NCBI GenBank assembly: GCA_963556495.2
Contig: OY747705.1
Location: forward strand, 3,056,501 to 3,120,500
Direction of reading: 5' to 3'
Source of the DNA: Valencia hispanica
Lineage: Eukaryota > Chordata > Actinopteri > Cyprinodontiformes > Valenciidae
DNA length: 64,000 bases
The notes under the pieces: generated by a model
Databases searched by the model: none
What the model was told of the DNA's origin: nothing
Seen by the model: the letters and a program-made list of their open reading frames with translations, nothing else
Part shown: positions 24,826 through 46,833 of the stretch, in pieces
Layout: each line of letters opens with the position of its first letter
Numbering within the stretch: the stretch's first letter is position 1
Program-made: the position numbers and the translations under genes

Positions 24826-25326
24826 CTGATGGTTCCATGTTGTTGTACGTACTGATGGTTCCATGTTGTTGTACGTACTGATGGTTCCATGTTGTTGTAC
24901 GTACTGATGGTTCCATGTTGTTGTACGTACTGATGGTTCCATGTTGTTGTACGTACTGATGGTTCCTTCCATGTTGTTGTACGTACTGATGGTTCCTTCC
25001 ATGTTGTTGTACGTACTGATGGTTCCTTCCATGTTGTTGTACGTACTGATGGTTCCTTCCATGTTGTTGTACGTACTGATGGTTCCTTCCATGTTGTTGT
25101 ACGTACTGATGGTTCCTTCCATGTTGTTGTACGTACTGATGGTTCCTTCCATGTTGTTGTACGTACTGATGGTTCCTTCCATGTTGTTGTACGTACTGAT
25201 GGTTCCTTCCATGTTGTTGTACGTACTGATGGTTCCTTCCATGTTGTTGTACGTACTGATGGTTCCTTCCATGTTGTTGTACGTACTGATGGTTCCATGT
25301 TGTTGTACTGACTGATGGTTCCATGT
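24826..25326. repeat. 26/30-bp minisatellite in rpl36 intron 1
   Basis: About 18 tandem units. Five 26-bp units (unit atgttgttgtacgtactgat plus ggttcc) are followed by eleven 30-bp units that differ by an added ttcc, then one or two 26-bp units with a small change (gtactgact). The 30-bp block is essentially invariant. Because 30 is a multiple of 3, all frames without a stop in one unit stay open, producing decapeptide frames on both strands. The last unit merges with the splice acceptor region of the first coding exon. Confidence 0.95.
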
Positions 25327-25340
25327 GGTCTTCTGCAGAC

Positions 25341-26756
<1,416 letters not shown>

Positions 26757-26764
26757 ACTCTCCT

Positions 26765-26770
26765 AATAAA
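26765..26770 (+). terminator. rpl36: rpl36 polyadenylation signal
   Basis: AATAAA nine bases after the stop codon, giving the very short 3-prime UTR usual for ribosomal-protein mRNAs. Confidence 0.85.
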
Positions 26771-26915
26771 AGCTTATTCAGTACAAAATGCTGCTTCTCT
26801 TTCTTTCATTGTGTCAACTGTAGGAGTAGTGCTTTCCAACCCAAATGTGAGAAGCTTTATTGCTAACTTTTAAAAGTAGTTGTCCAACACCTATTCCGCA
26901 CTTTTATGTATATAA

Positions 26916-27894
26916 TAGGGATGTGTATTGGCAAGAATCTGGTGATACGATATTTATCACAATACAGGGGGGCGATACTATAAATTGTGATACAATGAGT
27001 AAGACTATATTGTGATTTTTAAGACTGAATTTAACTAGAAAAACTCGGCCTTCTAACATTTCAACTAGTGGGCAATACAAAAGGTATAAGGTAGAAATGA
27101 TATAAATTTAGCCAAAGGTAGATATTTGACTATACTGGCCAACTGCAATTATGCATTTTGATGTCATCAAGGATAAATACTGATATTTGTTTTTTACACT
27201 ACATATTGCAAGTAATTAAAAAAAAAAGCAGTTTAAGAGAAAAATCTGAACTTGAAGCATTTTGATTCAAATGTATGTAGGTTTATTTTTGTGATATTAA
27301 ATTTAGAAATAAGTAACGAGGAAAGCGGCGAATTTTGAACTTTGTTTTCTTTTAATAACATTTAGCTTTTAATTAACATATCTTCATCTTTGTTTTGAGA
27401 GTTTTTGTTGAATTTTTTTTTAGAAAGTAAAATATGCAAATTTTGCACAGTACATGTACTTTAAATGGCATTAAAAACTTTTTTTTTAAGTTATGCTGCA
27501 ATGTATCTTGAAAGTGATAATGTTCATAAACAGTCATTTTGGCATATAGAAAAGAATATATCGCAATACATATCGGTACCGCACATGCTTTAGATTATAT
27601 CGCAATATAGATTTGAGGCCATATCGCTCAACCCTAATTCCAACCTGTGTCGTACTTTAACACATCCTGTTTTATTACATCTAGTTGATCCACTGGAACA
27701 AAGAAGGTGAAAACTGCCACCAACTACTACTCATACTTTGAATTTTACTACAAAAATTACTGTCATTAATGGTTCCATAACTTCCATTCCAAAAAAATCG
27801 GTGCATTGCTTTTGAATATCGATACAATATCGTGACAAAATATCGCAATATATATTGGCGTATCAGTATTTTTTTACATCCCTACTATTTTAGA
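26916..27894. mobile_element. Two merged hAT-like non-autonomous repeats
   Basis: Starts TAGGGATG and ends with its inverted form CATCCCTA (27887-27894). It also holds an internal end at about 27636 (caaccctaa). The interior is rich in gatacgatat/atatcgcaatat words. The right part, 27703-27890, matches 2555-2735. No 8-bp duplication was found at the outer ends, so this is probably two overlapping or nested elements. Confidence 0.5.
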
Positions 27895-28490
27895 ACGCGT
27901 GTTTTAGCTGTCAAAGGTTCTAATATTGTTTTTACCTTTGAAATCTTCCGTCTTCATGACCTTTGAGGACAGCGATCTCCCAGACTGTTCTAATAGCTTG
28001 GCAAAGAAAAAGTTGTATCAGAGTTAAACAGCTTCCAGATCTGGTATAGAGTGCCACCAAATGGTTTAAAGCAGGCGGGCTCACCAATCCCTGTATCATT
28101 CCATCTCTCCATTTTTAGCTGACAACCAAAAAATAGTTTATCTGATACAAAAAAAAAACCTGAAGGTCATTCATATTTTCAGTTTCAATTTTGAATAATG
28201 AAATGGAAAAACAGACCACAGGACTTCTGGAGAACACCCCACCATTTTCAACTACACGGTCTACTGTCGATCTCTTCCAGTTCCTAAGAACTAAGATGGT
28301 TCCCACACAGGCACCGTTTGGAAGGAGACCCAGCAAAAACTGGAATTCAGATTTTATGATCAGTTCCTTTGTATTTAAATAAGTGTATTATTAAATATTT
28401 TTTACTCAATTTCTTTTAACTTTTTTCTTGAGTAAAATACTGCATATTGAAGTAGTGTTACTGTTGAGTATAACTTCTGGCTGCTCTAAC
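27895..28490. other. Intergenic with repeat traces
   Basis: No supported gene. About 28390-28495 reads like the end of a fish DNA element (ttgagtaaaatactg ... aaccacctctg), the same wording as at about 20235-20315. Confidence 0.35.
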
Positions 28491-28499
28491 CACCTCTGA

Positions 28500-28760
28500 A
28501 CTTACTAAAGGAGCTGCTGGTCATCTTCTACACAACTATTATTCAGTCTGTCCCGTGTTCGTCCATCATCGTTAGGTTTGGTTTTCATGAAACGGGAGTG
28601 GTGCAGACTGTGACAAAGCATCGGGCCGGACCTCCCCTCCATCCAGGACTTGCAGGTCTAAGGTCAGGAAAATGGCTTCTAAGATCTCTGCAGACCCCAC
28701 ACAATAGCAGTTTGTGTCCAGGCGAACTGCTTTACCTTAAGGTCAGCACTAAAGAGCGCT
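28500..28760 (+). mobile_element. LINE C-terminal remnant
   Basis: Broken frames read like the end of a fish LINE ORF2: LLVIFYTTIIQS, SSIIV, GRTSPPSRTCRSKVRKMASK and ISADPTQ. This matches the usual order of blocks near the 3-prime end of such ORFs. Too decayed to assign a clade. Confidence 0.4.
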
Positions 28761-28824
28761 ATGTGCTAAAACCAGGCGCCACAGATGTTTCTTTCTCCAA
28801 GCTGTCTAAAGAAAACAATGAACA

Positions 28825-28910
28825 CCTTACAGCAGAGCCGGCCCAAGGCACAAGTGGATTAAGCAGCTGCTTAGGGCCCCCAGACCTTCAGGGGCCCCAC
28901 TATAAATATG
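28825..28910. repeat. Terminal fragment of a DNA-transposon repeat
   Basis: The words agagccggcccaaggc and gcagctgcttagggccccc are familiar from a widespread vertebrate DNA element terminus. The opposite end was not found. Confidence 0.3.
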
Positions 28911-28914
28911 AAAT

Positions 28915-30117
28915 AAGCAGATTTGCTTTGTCATAACAGTGCTTTTTTTTCTTGTTAAAATATTGGAAATAAATTTATATATTGTTCCTTTATGCTTATT
29001 TTAATTAATCTAAAGTTTAGATATTTATACCTAATTTCTGTACACTGTGAACGCTTTAAAACAAAAGTCCGATTCCTTGATTTGGCCACAACCATGTCCT
29101 ATAAAGCTGATTCTGACGCCAGATAGGCCTCATCTGGAGGACTATCCTCAGGCAGAAATCCATGAATTTAGCTGCTCATTGTCTGAATCTGTTCACTGTG
29201 TTTGCTGTGATTGTACATTTTGTACAGATTTATTTGAATATGGCAAACACAGTAGATAAAAAGTTTTGGTCTGCAAGGTAGTGACATAAGAGATGATTAA
29301 AAAAAACTTGTCTCTGGTATTTATGTTATTTTATCTAATGCTAAAGTAGGCTTTAAAGTTTAGGCCTAGTTACTATTTGAGTTGTGTACTATACAATGAA
29401 CCATTGTCCACCATCAGAGTATTTCAACTACAGCTTAATATTGTTAAACTCACTATGTGTGTATTTCACATTCTGACCACAAGATCACAATGAAGTTTAT
29501 GCAGATTTTGCCTAGATAGATTACATAAATGTGATTATAATATGTTTAAATACTTCCATTGAAATGATTAGACTTCAATAAACATTCTCTACTCCTGGAA
29601 GGTATTAAGCAAAATACATCTCCATACCCTGTGTTTACTTTTTTTTTACTATGGATGTAAAGTTTAAAATGATTTTAAACCCCAACCCCTACTAACTGGA
29701 CTGGAGTGGTAATGTCTTAGTACAACTGACAAACACTGGCAATTCAAACCCAGTTTAATCTACAAAAAAGCTTTTCCTTCTGTTGTCCTGTTGTCTAAAG
29801 GGAGGCAAATAAATAGCTTACTCTCATTTTATAATAACCTATAATAATACATATTCAATTAATTAGAATATGTGTTCTGATTATGTTCATTTGTCAAAAT
29901 AAAAGTACCAGGTATTAAATATAATGCTCATTAACTGTAAGCAGGAAATCATAACAGAAATAAAGGCTTGACAACAGTATGTGTGGAATTAATCTTTATG
30001 TGTTTCACTTAGTTATTGAGTTTATGAAATAAATTACCTTTTCAATAACCCAATTAATTAATATTTACATGGTCATTGCTCTTAATTTGCAGTTAAGTGA
30101 TTTAAGACTGCCCTCAC
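28915..30117. other. Intergenic, nothing recognised
   Basis: AT-rich DNA without supported features. The 70-codon frame at 29047-29259 has no recognisable content. Confidence 0.4.
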
Positions 30118-30402
30118 TTAAGAACCATCCATCCATCATCTTCCACATTATCCGGGGTCGGGTCGTGGAGGCAGCTGTTTAAGTAGAAAGACCCAGACTT
30201 CCCTCTCTCCAGCGACTCGGCCCTGGGACCTACCCGGAACACCTCATTTGTGAACAAGACCCTGCGATACTTAAGCTCCTCCACTTGGGCCAGGACCTTA
30301 TCCCTGACCTGGAGAAGGCATTCTACCCTTTTCTGTCTCAAGAAAAGGGTCTTGGACTTGGAGGGGCATATCCTCATGCTAGCTGCTCCAGTGAAAGCTG
30401 TA

Positions 30403-31631
30403 CAGTTGTGGCCAAAAGTTTTGAGAATGACACAAATATTAGTTTTCACAAAGTTTGCTGCAAAACTACTTTTAGATCTTTGTTTCCGTTTCTGTGATGT
30501 ACTGAAATATAATTACAAGCACTTTATAAGTTTCAAAGACGTTTATTGACAATTGCATGACATTTATGCAAAGAGTCAGTATTTGCAGTGTTGGCCCTTC
30601 TTTTTCAGGACCTCTACAATTCGACTGGGCATGCTCTCAATCAACTTCTGGGCCAAATCCTGACTGATAGCAACCCATTCTTTCATAATCACTTCTTGGA
30701 GTTTGTCAGAATTAGTGGGTTTTTGTCTGTCCACCCGCCTCTTGAGGACTGACCACAAGTTCTCAATGGGATCAAGATCATGGGAGTTTCCAGGCCATGG
30801 ACCCAAAATTTCAACGTTTTGGTCCCCGAGCCACTTAGTTATCACTTTTCCCTTATGGCACGGTGCTCCATCGTGCTGGAAAATGCATTGTCCTTCACCA
30901 AACTGTTGTTGGATTGTTGGAAGAAGTTGCTGTTGGAGGGTGTTTTGGTACCATTTTTTATTCATGGCTGTGTTTTTGGGCAAAATTGTAAGTGAGCCCA
31001 CTCCCTTGGATGATGCGCTCACATCTGCCTGCTGCCATTCCTGAGCAAGCTCTGCACTGGTGGCACTCCGATCCCGCAGCTGAATCCTCTTTAGGAGACA
31101 ATCCTGGTGCTTGCTAGACTTTCTTGGACGCCCTGAATTCTTCTTAACAAGAATTGAACCTCTTTCCTTGAAGTTCTTGATAATCCTATAAATTGTTGAT
31201 TTAGGTGCAATTTTAGTAGCCACAATATCCTTGCCTGTGAAGCCATTTTTATGCAATGATGGCTGCACGCGTTTCTTTGCAGGTCACCATGGTTAACAAT
31301 GGAAGAACAATGAGTTCAAGCATCACCCTCCTTTTAACATGTCAAGTCTGCCATTCTAACCCAATCAGCCTGACATAATGATCTCCAGCCTTGTGCTCGT
31401 CAACATTCTCACCTGAGTTAACAAGACGATTTCTGAAATGATCTCAGCAGCTCCTTTAATGACAGCAATGAAATGCAGTGGAATTTTCATGGCAAAGAAG
31501 GACTATACAATTCATCTGATCACTGTTCATAACATTCTGGAGTATATGCAAATTGCTATTATAAAAACTTAAGCAGCAACTTTTCCAATTTCCAATATTT
31601 ATGTAATTCTCAAAACTTTTGGCCACGACTG
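30403..31631 (-). mobile_element. Tc1-like transposon (1229 bp)
   Basis: Bounded by the TA target duplication (30401-30402 and 31632-31633). Terminal inverted repeats begin CAGTTGTGGCCAAAAGTTTT at left and CAGTCGTGGCCAAAAGTTTT at the reverse-complemented right. It carries one minus-strand transposase frame. It is inserted in an RTE fragment; removing it rejoins the RTE reading. Confidence 0.9.
30576..31268 (-). pseudogene. Tc1-family transposase, internally deleted
   Basis: An open frame of about 230 codons where Tc1 transposases usually have about 340. The N-terminal paired-like helix-turn-helix is present (TIYRIIKNFKERGSILVKK, GRPRKSSKHQDCLLKRIQLR). The C-terminal catalytic part keeps the second Asp in CIFQHDGAPCHKG and the Glu in DLDPIENLWSVLKRR (DD34E spacing). 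About 100 residues are missing between LAQEWQQADVSAS and LPKNTAMNKKWYQ, which removes the first catalytic Asp. The deletion is in frame, so the frame stays open though the enzyme should be inactive. Confidence 0.85.
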
Positions 31632-32145
31632 TAGATAACGTTCTGATGAAACCAACAGGACCACATCATCTGCAAAAAGCAGAGACCCAATCCTGAGGCC
31701 ACCAAAACAGATCCACTCAACACCTTCAGTCCATAAATGGTAAATGGCCTGTATAGCACTCCGTCAAGTCCGGAGAGCCACAACGTGTTTTTCACTACAT
31801 TCAGGCACACATTCACACACCGATATTGGTAAGCTACATTGTAAGGGCAACCTTGGTAAAGTCCAAATCTCAACAGAAACAAGACCAACTCACTGCCAGG
31901 CACAACACCAGCATTGCAAACCAAGCTCTGACACCGGTTGTACAGGGACCTAACGGCCCATATCAAAGGACCTGGAACCCCATACTTCAAAAGTTGTTTA
32001 ATAATGTATTTTCCATGAAATCCTGTTAGACATCATGTTTTGACCTGAGACTGATATTGGTTCCTTATGAACTCCTTTAGGAGAGATGTGTTCAGATGTA
32101 CCTGTTACTTTGCACCACAGCATACTGCAGGTCACGATCAGACCT

Positions 32146-33440
32146 AAATTCAATTCAATTTTCAATTCAGCTTATTTATATAGTGCCGATTCACAACAGA
32201 TGTCATCTCGAGGCACTTTACAAGAAAAGTCATTTCAGTGCAATCATAGAAACATTGCAATTAGTTTAAAGTTTTAGTCAGTTTCCAATTTAAGGAATCC
32301 CAGATTGCATCGAGTCGAGCTAAGCAAGATACCAGACCAGGTATATCTTCTATGGAGAGAAAAACACTGAGAGAACACAAAGTTAACAGTCGAAATGACA
32401 GCAAATAATGCAACTGGAGAGTAGTAGAAGAGAAAAGTAGCAGAGTGAAGAAAAGTTGTCAGTCTGTCCTTCTGCAGTCTAAGCCTATAGCAGCATAACT
32501 ACAGATATAGCTCAGGATGACCTAAGCCACTCTAACTATAAGCTTCATCAAAAAGGAAAGTTTTAAGCCTGGCCTTAAAAGTAAACAGTGTCTGTCTCAC
32601 GGACTAAAACTGGGAGCTGGTTCCACAGGAGAGGAGCCTGATAAATAAAAGATCTGCCTCCCATTCTACTCTACTACTACAATATTCCGGAGGTCAAAGA
32701 AAAAAATCCTAGAAACCTGTTTAATATTGGATTGAAATGTCAAGTCTTGGTCAAAAATAACGCCGAGGTTTTTTACTTTAATACTGGGGGCCAATTTAAT
32801 GCCATCCAGATGAAGTGATTGACTAAGCACTTGATTTTTTAGAGATTCTGGTCCAAAGACAGCAACTTCTGTCTTGTCAGAATTTAAGAGCAAAAAGTTT
32901 AGAGTCATCCATGTTTTTATGTCTTCCAGACATGCCTGTAATCTACCTAACTGACTGGGTTCATCAGGATTTATGGATAAATATAGTTGTGTATCATCTG
33001 CATAGCTGTGGAAATTTATCCCATGCTCTCTAATGATTTTACCAATTGGAAGCATATATATGGTGAAAAGAATTGGTCCAAGCACAGAACCCTGTGGAAC
33101 TCCACAAGTAACCCTTGAGTGTGAAGAAGATTTATTTTTTACATGAACAAACTGGAATCTATCAGACAAATATGATTTAAACCAGCCTAGTGCTGTTCCT
33201 TTGATCCCTGCTGAAACTCTTCAAACAGCTTGTTACTGTTTAGATCCTCACAGATTTGATTAGCAACTATTTTCTCAAGGACTTTGGATAAGAAGGGAAG
33301 GTTAGATATAGGTATGTAATTCACTAAGTCATCTTGATCAAGGGAAGGTTTCTTGAGTAAAAGTTTAATTATAGCTATTTTAAATTCCTGTGGTACGTAT
33401 CCGTTTACTACGGATAGATTCATCATATCCAAAATGGGGC
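32146..33440 (-). mobile_element. L2-clade LINE, 3-prime half
   Basis: Minus strand with tail at 32146 (AATTC repeats, tatagtgccgattcac) and coding text [57 protein letters not shown] (YADD catalytic box), FLLLNSDKTEVAVFGPESL (33169-32666), and upstream [18 protein letters not shown] (33432-33187). The C-terminal block and part of the 5-prime region are missing. It is the same subfamily as 39475-41011 and 57869-60250. Confidence 0.85.
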
Positions 33441-34270
33441 CAGGAACCTAAAGCTTTACTTCTGTTGCTGTTCAACACTGTCAAATGGATCCACTTTAAT
33501 TATTCCATAGTTTCACCTGCAGTAATACAGTACGGAAGTATTTACTGACAAGCTGTGCTGTAATACTAGTCTATAATAAAAGTAGTAATATTTAATAATG
33601 CTCTAATAAAAGCCTATAAATCAGTGACTTTTTGTTTAATAAAAACATTGTGTGTAAGGTTCATGTTTGTTAGTAGGGTGTTTAGGAGGGAGGACTATAC
33701 TAACAGTATTCTGTTGATGGTTTAAGTAACTACAGTTTCTACATTAATATACAATATGAAGAAAATCACATCTTAATTTCAGGATTTATTTTCCAGATTT
33801 TATTGTTTGGCTGGGTCAAAGTCTACTTTTTGGTTGTTTACACTGAAATGAACTATATTATTTCTCCATTTTGGTTTTATCCACTGTTTAATGCAGAGGT
33901 GCATTGACTGTTCCAGCTGATATTCATAGCCTACTGATTTTACAGGATATCCTTTCCTCCAGCAGCATCATAACTTCATCTTTGTTATCTGAACATTCAT
34001 TTTCACATTTTCACGTTAAATTAGTGCTCACCATGAATAGTTTAAATTCGTGCTTATGAACTAGCATGGCTGTGTTGAACTTCATGTCCCCAGTGGAATT
34101 GAAGAAATGAGTTATGTCATTTTAAAATCTTCTCAGTGTAAACAGTGAGTTTTGATGATTTTGGTTATTTATTGACACTGTAAGGTGCCTATTTTAAAAA
34201 TGTCTCCAGACAAAAAGGTTGCTGATGGAAACACCTATATTGTGAAATGTGACATTTCCTGTTACCATCG
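33441..34270. other. Intergenic upstream of pde6d
   Basis: AT-rich, with no repeat boundary or coding frame that I can support. Confidence 0.4.
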
Positions 34271-34279
34271 AACGGGGCA

Positions 34280-34593
34280 TCGTTGTGACGTCACACCAGG
34301 TGACCCGTTAAACCGTGTTGTCCCGCCCACCATTGGCATACGATCTGTGATTGGCTCGTTCGCGCTGCTGTCGCGTGTAAATTGGCCATTGCAGCTGTCA
34401 GTTCGCTCAGAGCGTGTTTAGCTAATTATAATCGGATTTATGCTGTAGTCCAACTGTTTATGGTTCATTGTTTGGGCCTGTCAGATCCGCTATCCCTGGA
34501 CGAGATTTAGTTAGCTAGGCTAAAGTTGACGGCAGTTTAGTTATTTAGCGAATTCTGGAGAATCCTGAGCGGCCAACAGAAACCACTCTCGAC
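34280..34593 (+). promoter_or_regulatory. pde6d: pde6d promoter and 5-prime UTR
   Basis: GC/CpG-richer block with a perfect palindromic CRE (TGACGTCA, 34286-34293) and two inverted CCAAT boxes (attgg at 34332-34336 and 34350-34354, the latter in the NF-Y context tgattggc). No TATA box. All lie about 240-310 bp before the start codon. Function is inferred from motif content only. Confidence 0.55.
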
Positions 34594-44387
<9,794 letters not shown>

Positions 44388-44448
44388 CATCTGACCCTTG
44401 CCCTCTGACACTACCTTCCAAGCTGCTGACGTCCTGCCAAGATCTAGA

Positions 44449-44454
44449 AATAAA
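44449..44454 (+). terminator. pde6d: pde6d polyadenylation signal
   Basis: AATAAA 62 bases after the TGA stop; it would give a short 3-prime UTR. Later signals could be used as well. Confidence 0.6.
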
Positions 44455-44469
44455 CCATCGAGGTTAGCT

Positions 44470-46120
44470 ACAGTCTGCGGCTGTCACCAGTTCTACTGTC
44501 CTGGATCAGCATGTTTGGTTTGAGCCCTCTGTGCTGCCACCATCACTTAAGTGAACTTTGTGTTTTGTTCCATTTTCTTTTTTGGAGAGGTGAAATGAAG
44601 AGGAAAAACTTCTCTGATTCAGGATTTTGTCTCAATGTTGTCCCATCTAGACTTTTGCTGGACCTCTGCAGGACCACTAATTCCAGATCAAGCCATGAAT
44701 ACAATTTTGCATTTACTCAGGAACACAGTGGTGGACTTCTGCCCTTATGTAGGAGAGAGAAGTCAGAATAAATGCTCCTAATATTTTCTAGTTAAAGTCT
44801 CAAGGTGACACGCACTCGATTTAAATGAGGTTAAACTATTGAGCAGCAGAAAGCAAGGTCAAGATGAGTTCAGTTCTTTGATTAGAACACACACACGTAC
44901 CCAATGTATTATGAAATTCCAGATAACACACACACTCATTTTTCTTAAGGCTGTCCTCCGTTACATAGATTACCTAGAGCAGAGGGCAGCAGCTCGTACA
45001 TTTCCATGTTGTTGACTAGAACTAGTGGCCCTGTACATGGTGGGCTCAGTTCACCAAACTGGTTCCAGTGATAGATTAGTCACTGGTTTTGTCCTTGTCC
45101 ACCACTAAGGAGGGGTCTGTGTCAGTGAACCCCCGTCCTGTGCTCTGTCTGCACCATATATCTGAGGGGATCATGGTGGGCCACAGACGATAAGAAGAAG
45201 ATAGTCCTGATGTGAGCATCAGAGCCATTTGGTAAACATGCAGGTCACTGGGCCCTGATCGGGGTTTGTTCTAAAGGGGAGGCCCGTCTCTGAGCAGCCT
45301 CTGGACAGGAACACACTTCGGATAACTTATACAGATTAGTAGTAGTAGGTCTCGGAGTAATCAGTTTTTAACACAATGAAACACACAAAGCTCTGGATTA
45401 TCTGGACTATGTATTCAGATAACATTACACACTGCTGAGATGATGTTTTTGGAAGGTAGTTCACCAGCAAACAAATAGTTTTTATTGCAGTTATTTATGC
45501 TCCTTTGCTTTAATGTCAAAGGTTAACTTCAGTCAGATGTTAAACTTTTTAACTTTTCTGATGTAGATGATGCATTGGCTTGTTTTTGTATCTAGTTTTA
45601 TTTGTCTTCTTCCATCAGATGGTACCAACTGTTAATGTTCTGACTGCAGCCTGGCTCTGTATGTTCTGGGTAGATTTGGACTTTGCATCACCTCACTGTG
45701 TTTCTGTTTTTTCTTAGCTTTTGGAAGAGCTGTGTAAAATAACCATGTCTTTTAATATGACAGGATTTACAGATTAAAGTCATACAATGTTGTAATAACA
45801 TGAAGTGTGTGTTCCTTACTGTGTTGTTCTCTAAATGCAATTATGTTTTGATTTTTTATAAGTATACTGGATCTGGAAGTGAACCAAAAGCAACCGTTTA
45901 CCAGCAAAGGACTGTTGATCTACTTGGATAGTTCCAGGATCAGCTGTATTGATTAACTTAAAGTCTTATATGACCCTCTAAATATGCAGTCACTATTTAA
46001 AAGTGTGGTAATATGGCATGCAAATGTAACATTTAATCATAGACCGCATCTAACTAATTCCTATAGCTAGCAATAATATAATTTATTCGAGTCCAAATAG
46101 TGTTCTTGTTGAAATTGAAG
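44470..46120. other. Downstream of pde6d, no gene seen
   Basis: No coding frame, RNA gene or clear mobile element. From about 45970 the AT-rich style resembles the element described at 46124-54500. Confidence 0.4.
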
Positions 46121-46123
46121 ATT

Positions 46124-46537
46124 CAATTTTCAATTCAATTCAGTTTATTTATATAGCGCCAATTCACAACAGATGTCATCTCAAGGCACTTAACAAGAAG
46201 TCATTTCAATACAATTATACAAACATTCCAATCAGTTAAAAAGTTTCCTATTTAAGGAATCCCAGCAGATTGCGTCAGTCATTGGCGTGAGGTTGGGCAG
46301 ATTTCCAACCACAGCAATCCTTCAGCAATCCCTCATACTGAGCAAGCATGTAGCGACAGTGGAGAGGAAAAACTCCCCTTTAACAGGAAGAAACCTCCAA
46401 CAGAACCAGGCTCAGTAGGAGCGGCCATCTGCCACGACCGTCTGGGGGTTTGAGAAGACAGAGCAGAACACAGAAGGAACAGAAGATCCGATATAAGAGA
46501 ACTTTCTATGTTACAGAAAGGAAAAAGTTGATAACAG
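46124..46537 (-). mobile_element. L2 3-prime tail insertion
   Basis: Minus-strand L2 tail from the AATTC repeats and tatatagcgccaattcac to gaaaaagttgataacag. Non-coding. It is inserted in the AT-rich margin of the Harbinger/SWIM region. Confidence 0.75.
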
Positions 46538-46833
46538 ATATTGGCAACTGTACTGTTACTTGTAGAAATTATATTTTTGGATATTCATAATTACAATTGT
46601 ACTAGTAAGAATTAAGTTTTGAGATATCTGCCTAAGGTGGCTGTTTTAACATTTAATAGGAAGACTGGATAAGTATTCCAGATATCAATAAATTGATTTA
46701 TTCTCATACAAATTAACATTGAACGCCAATTTTACGTGACACACCCGCTCACCTAATAAAAATGAACACTGCTTTTTACATTCAGTTAGGGGCTGTGTCA
46801 TGCTAGGGAACACAGGCTAGGGAACACAGCTAC

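Larger units (their letters stand above)
30118..31998 (-). mobile_element. RTE/Rex3-like LINE fragment split by a Tc1 element
   Basis: Two minus-strand parts join across the Tc1 insertion. 31998-31632 carries RT text YGVPGPLIWAVRSLYNRCQS and a broken GLYQGCP (normally GLRQGCPLSP), with foreign sequence at about 31750-31925. 30402-30118 carries SKSKTLFLRQKRVECLLQV and VEELKYRRVLFTNE. Wording corresponds to the plus-strand copy at 61391-63211. The 3-prime end near 30118-30160 has tccatccatcatcttcc. Confidence 0.7.

Noticed and set aside
24826..25326. CRISPR-like array
   Set aside because: Units are contiguous with no unique spacers, and the context is a eukaryotic intron.
30703..31044. Plus-strand frames of 113 and 71 codons
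   Set aside because: Antisense shadows of the Tc1 transposase.
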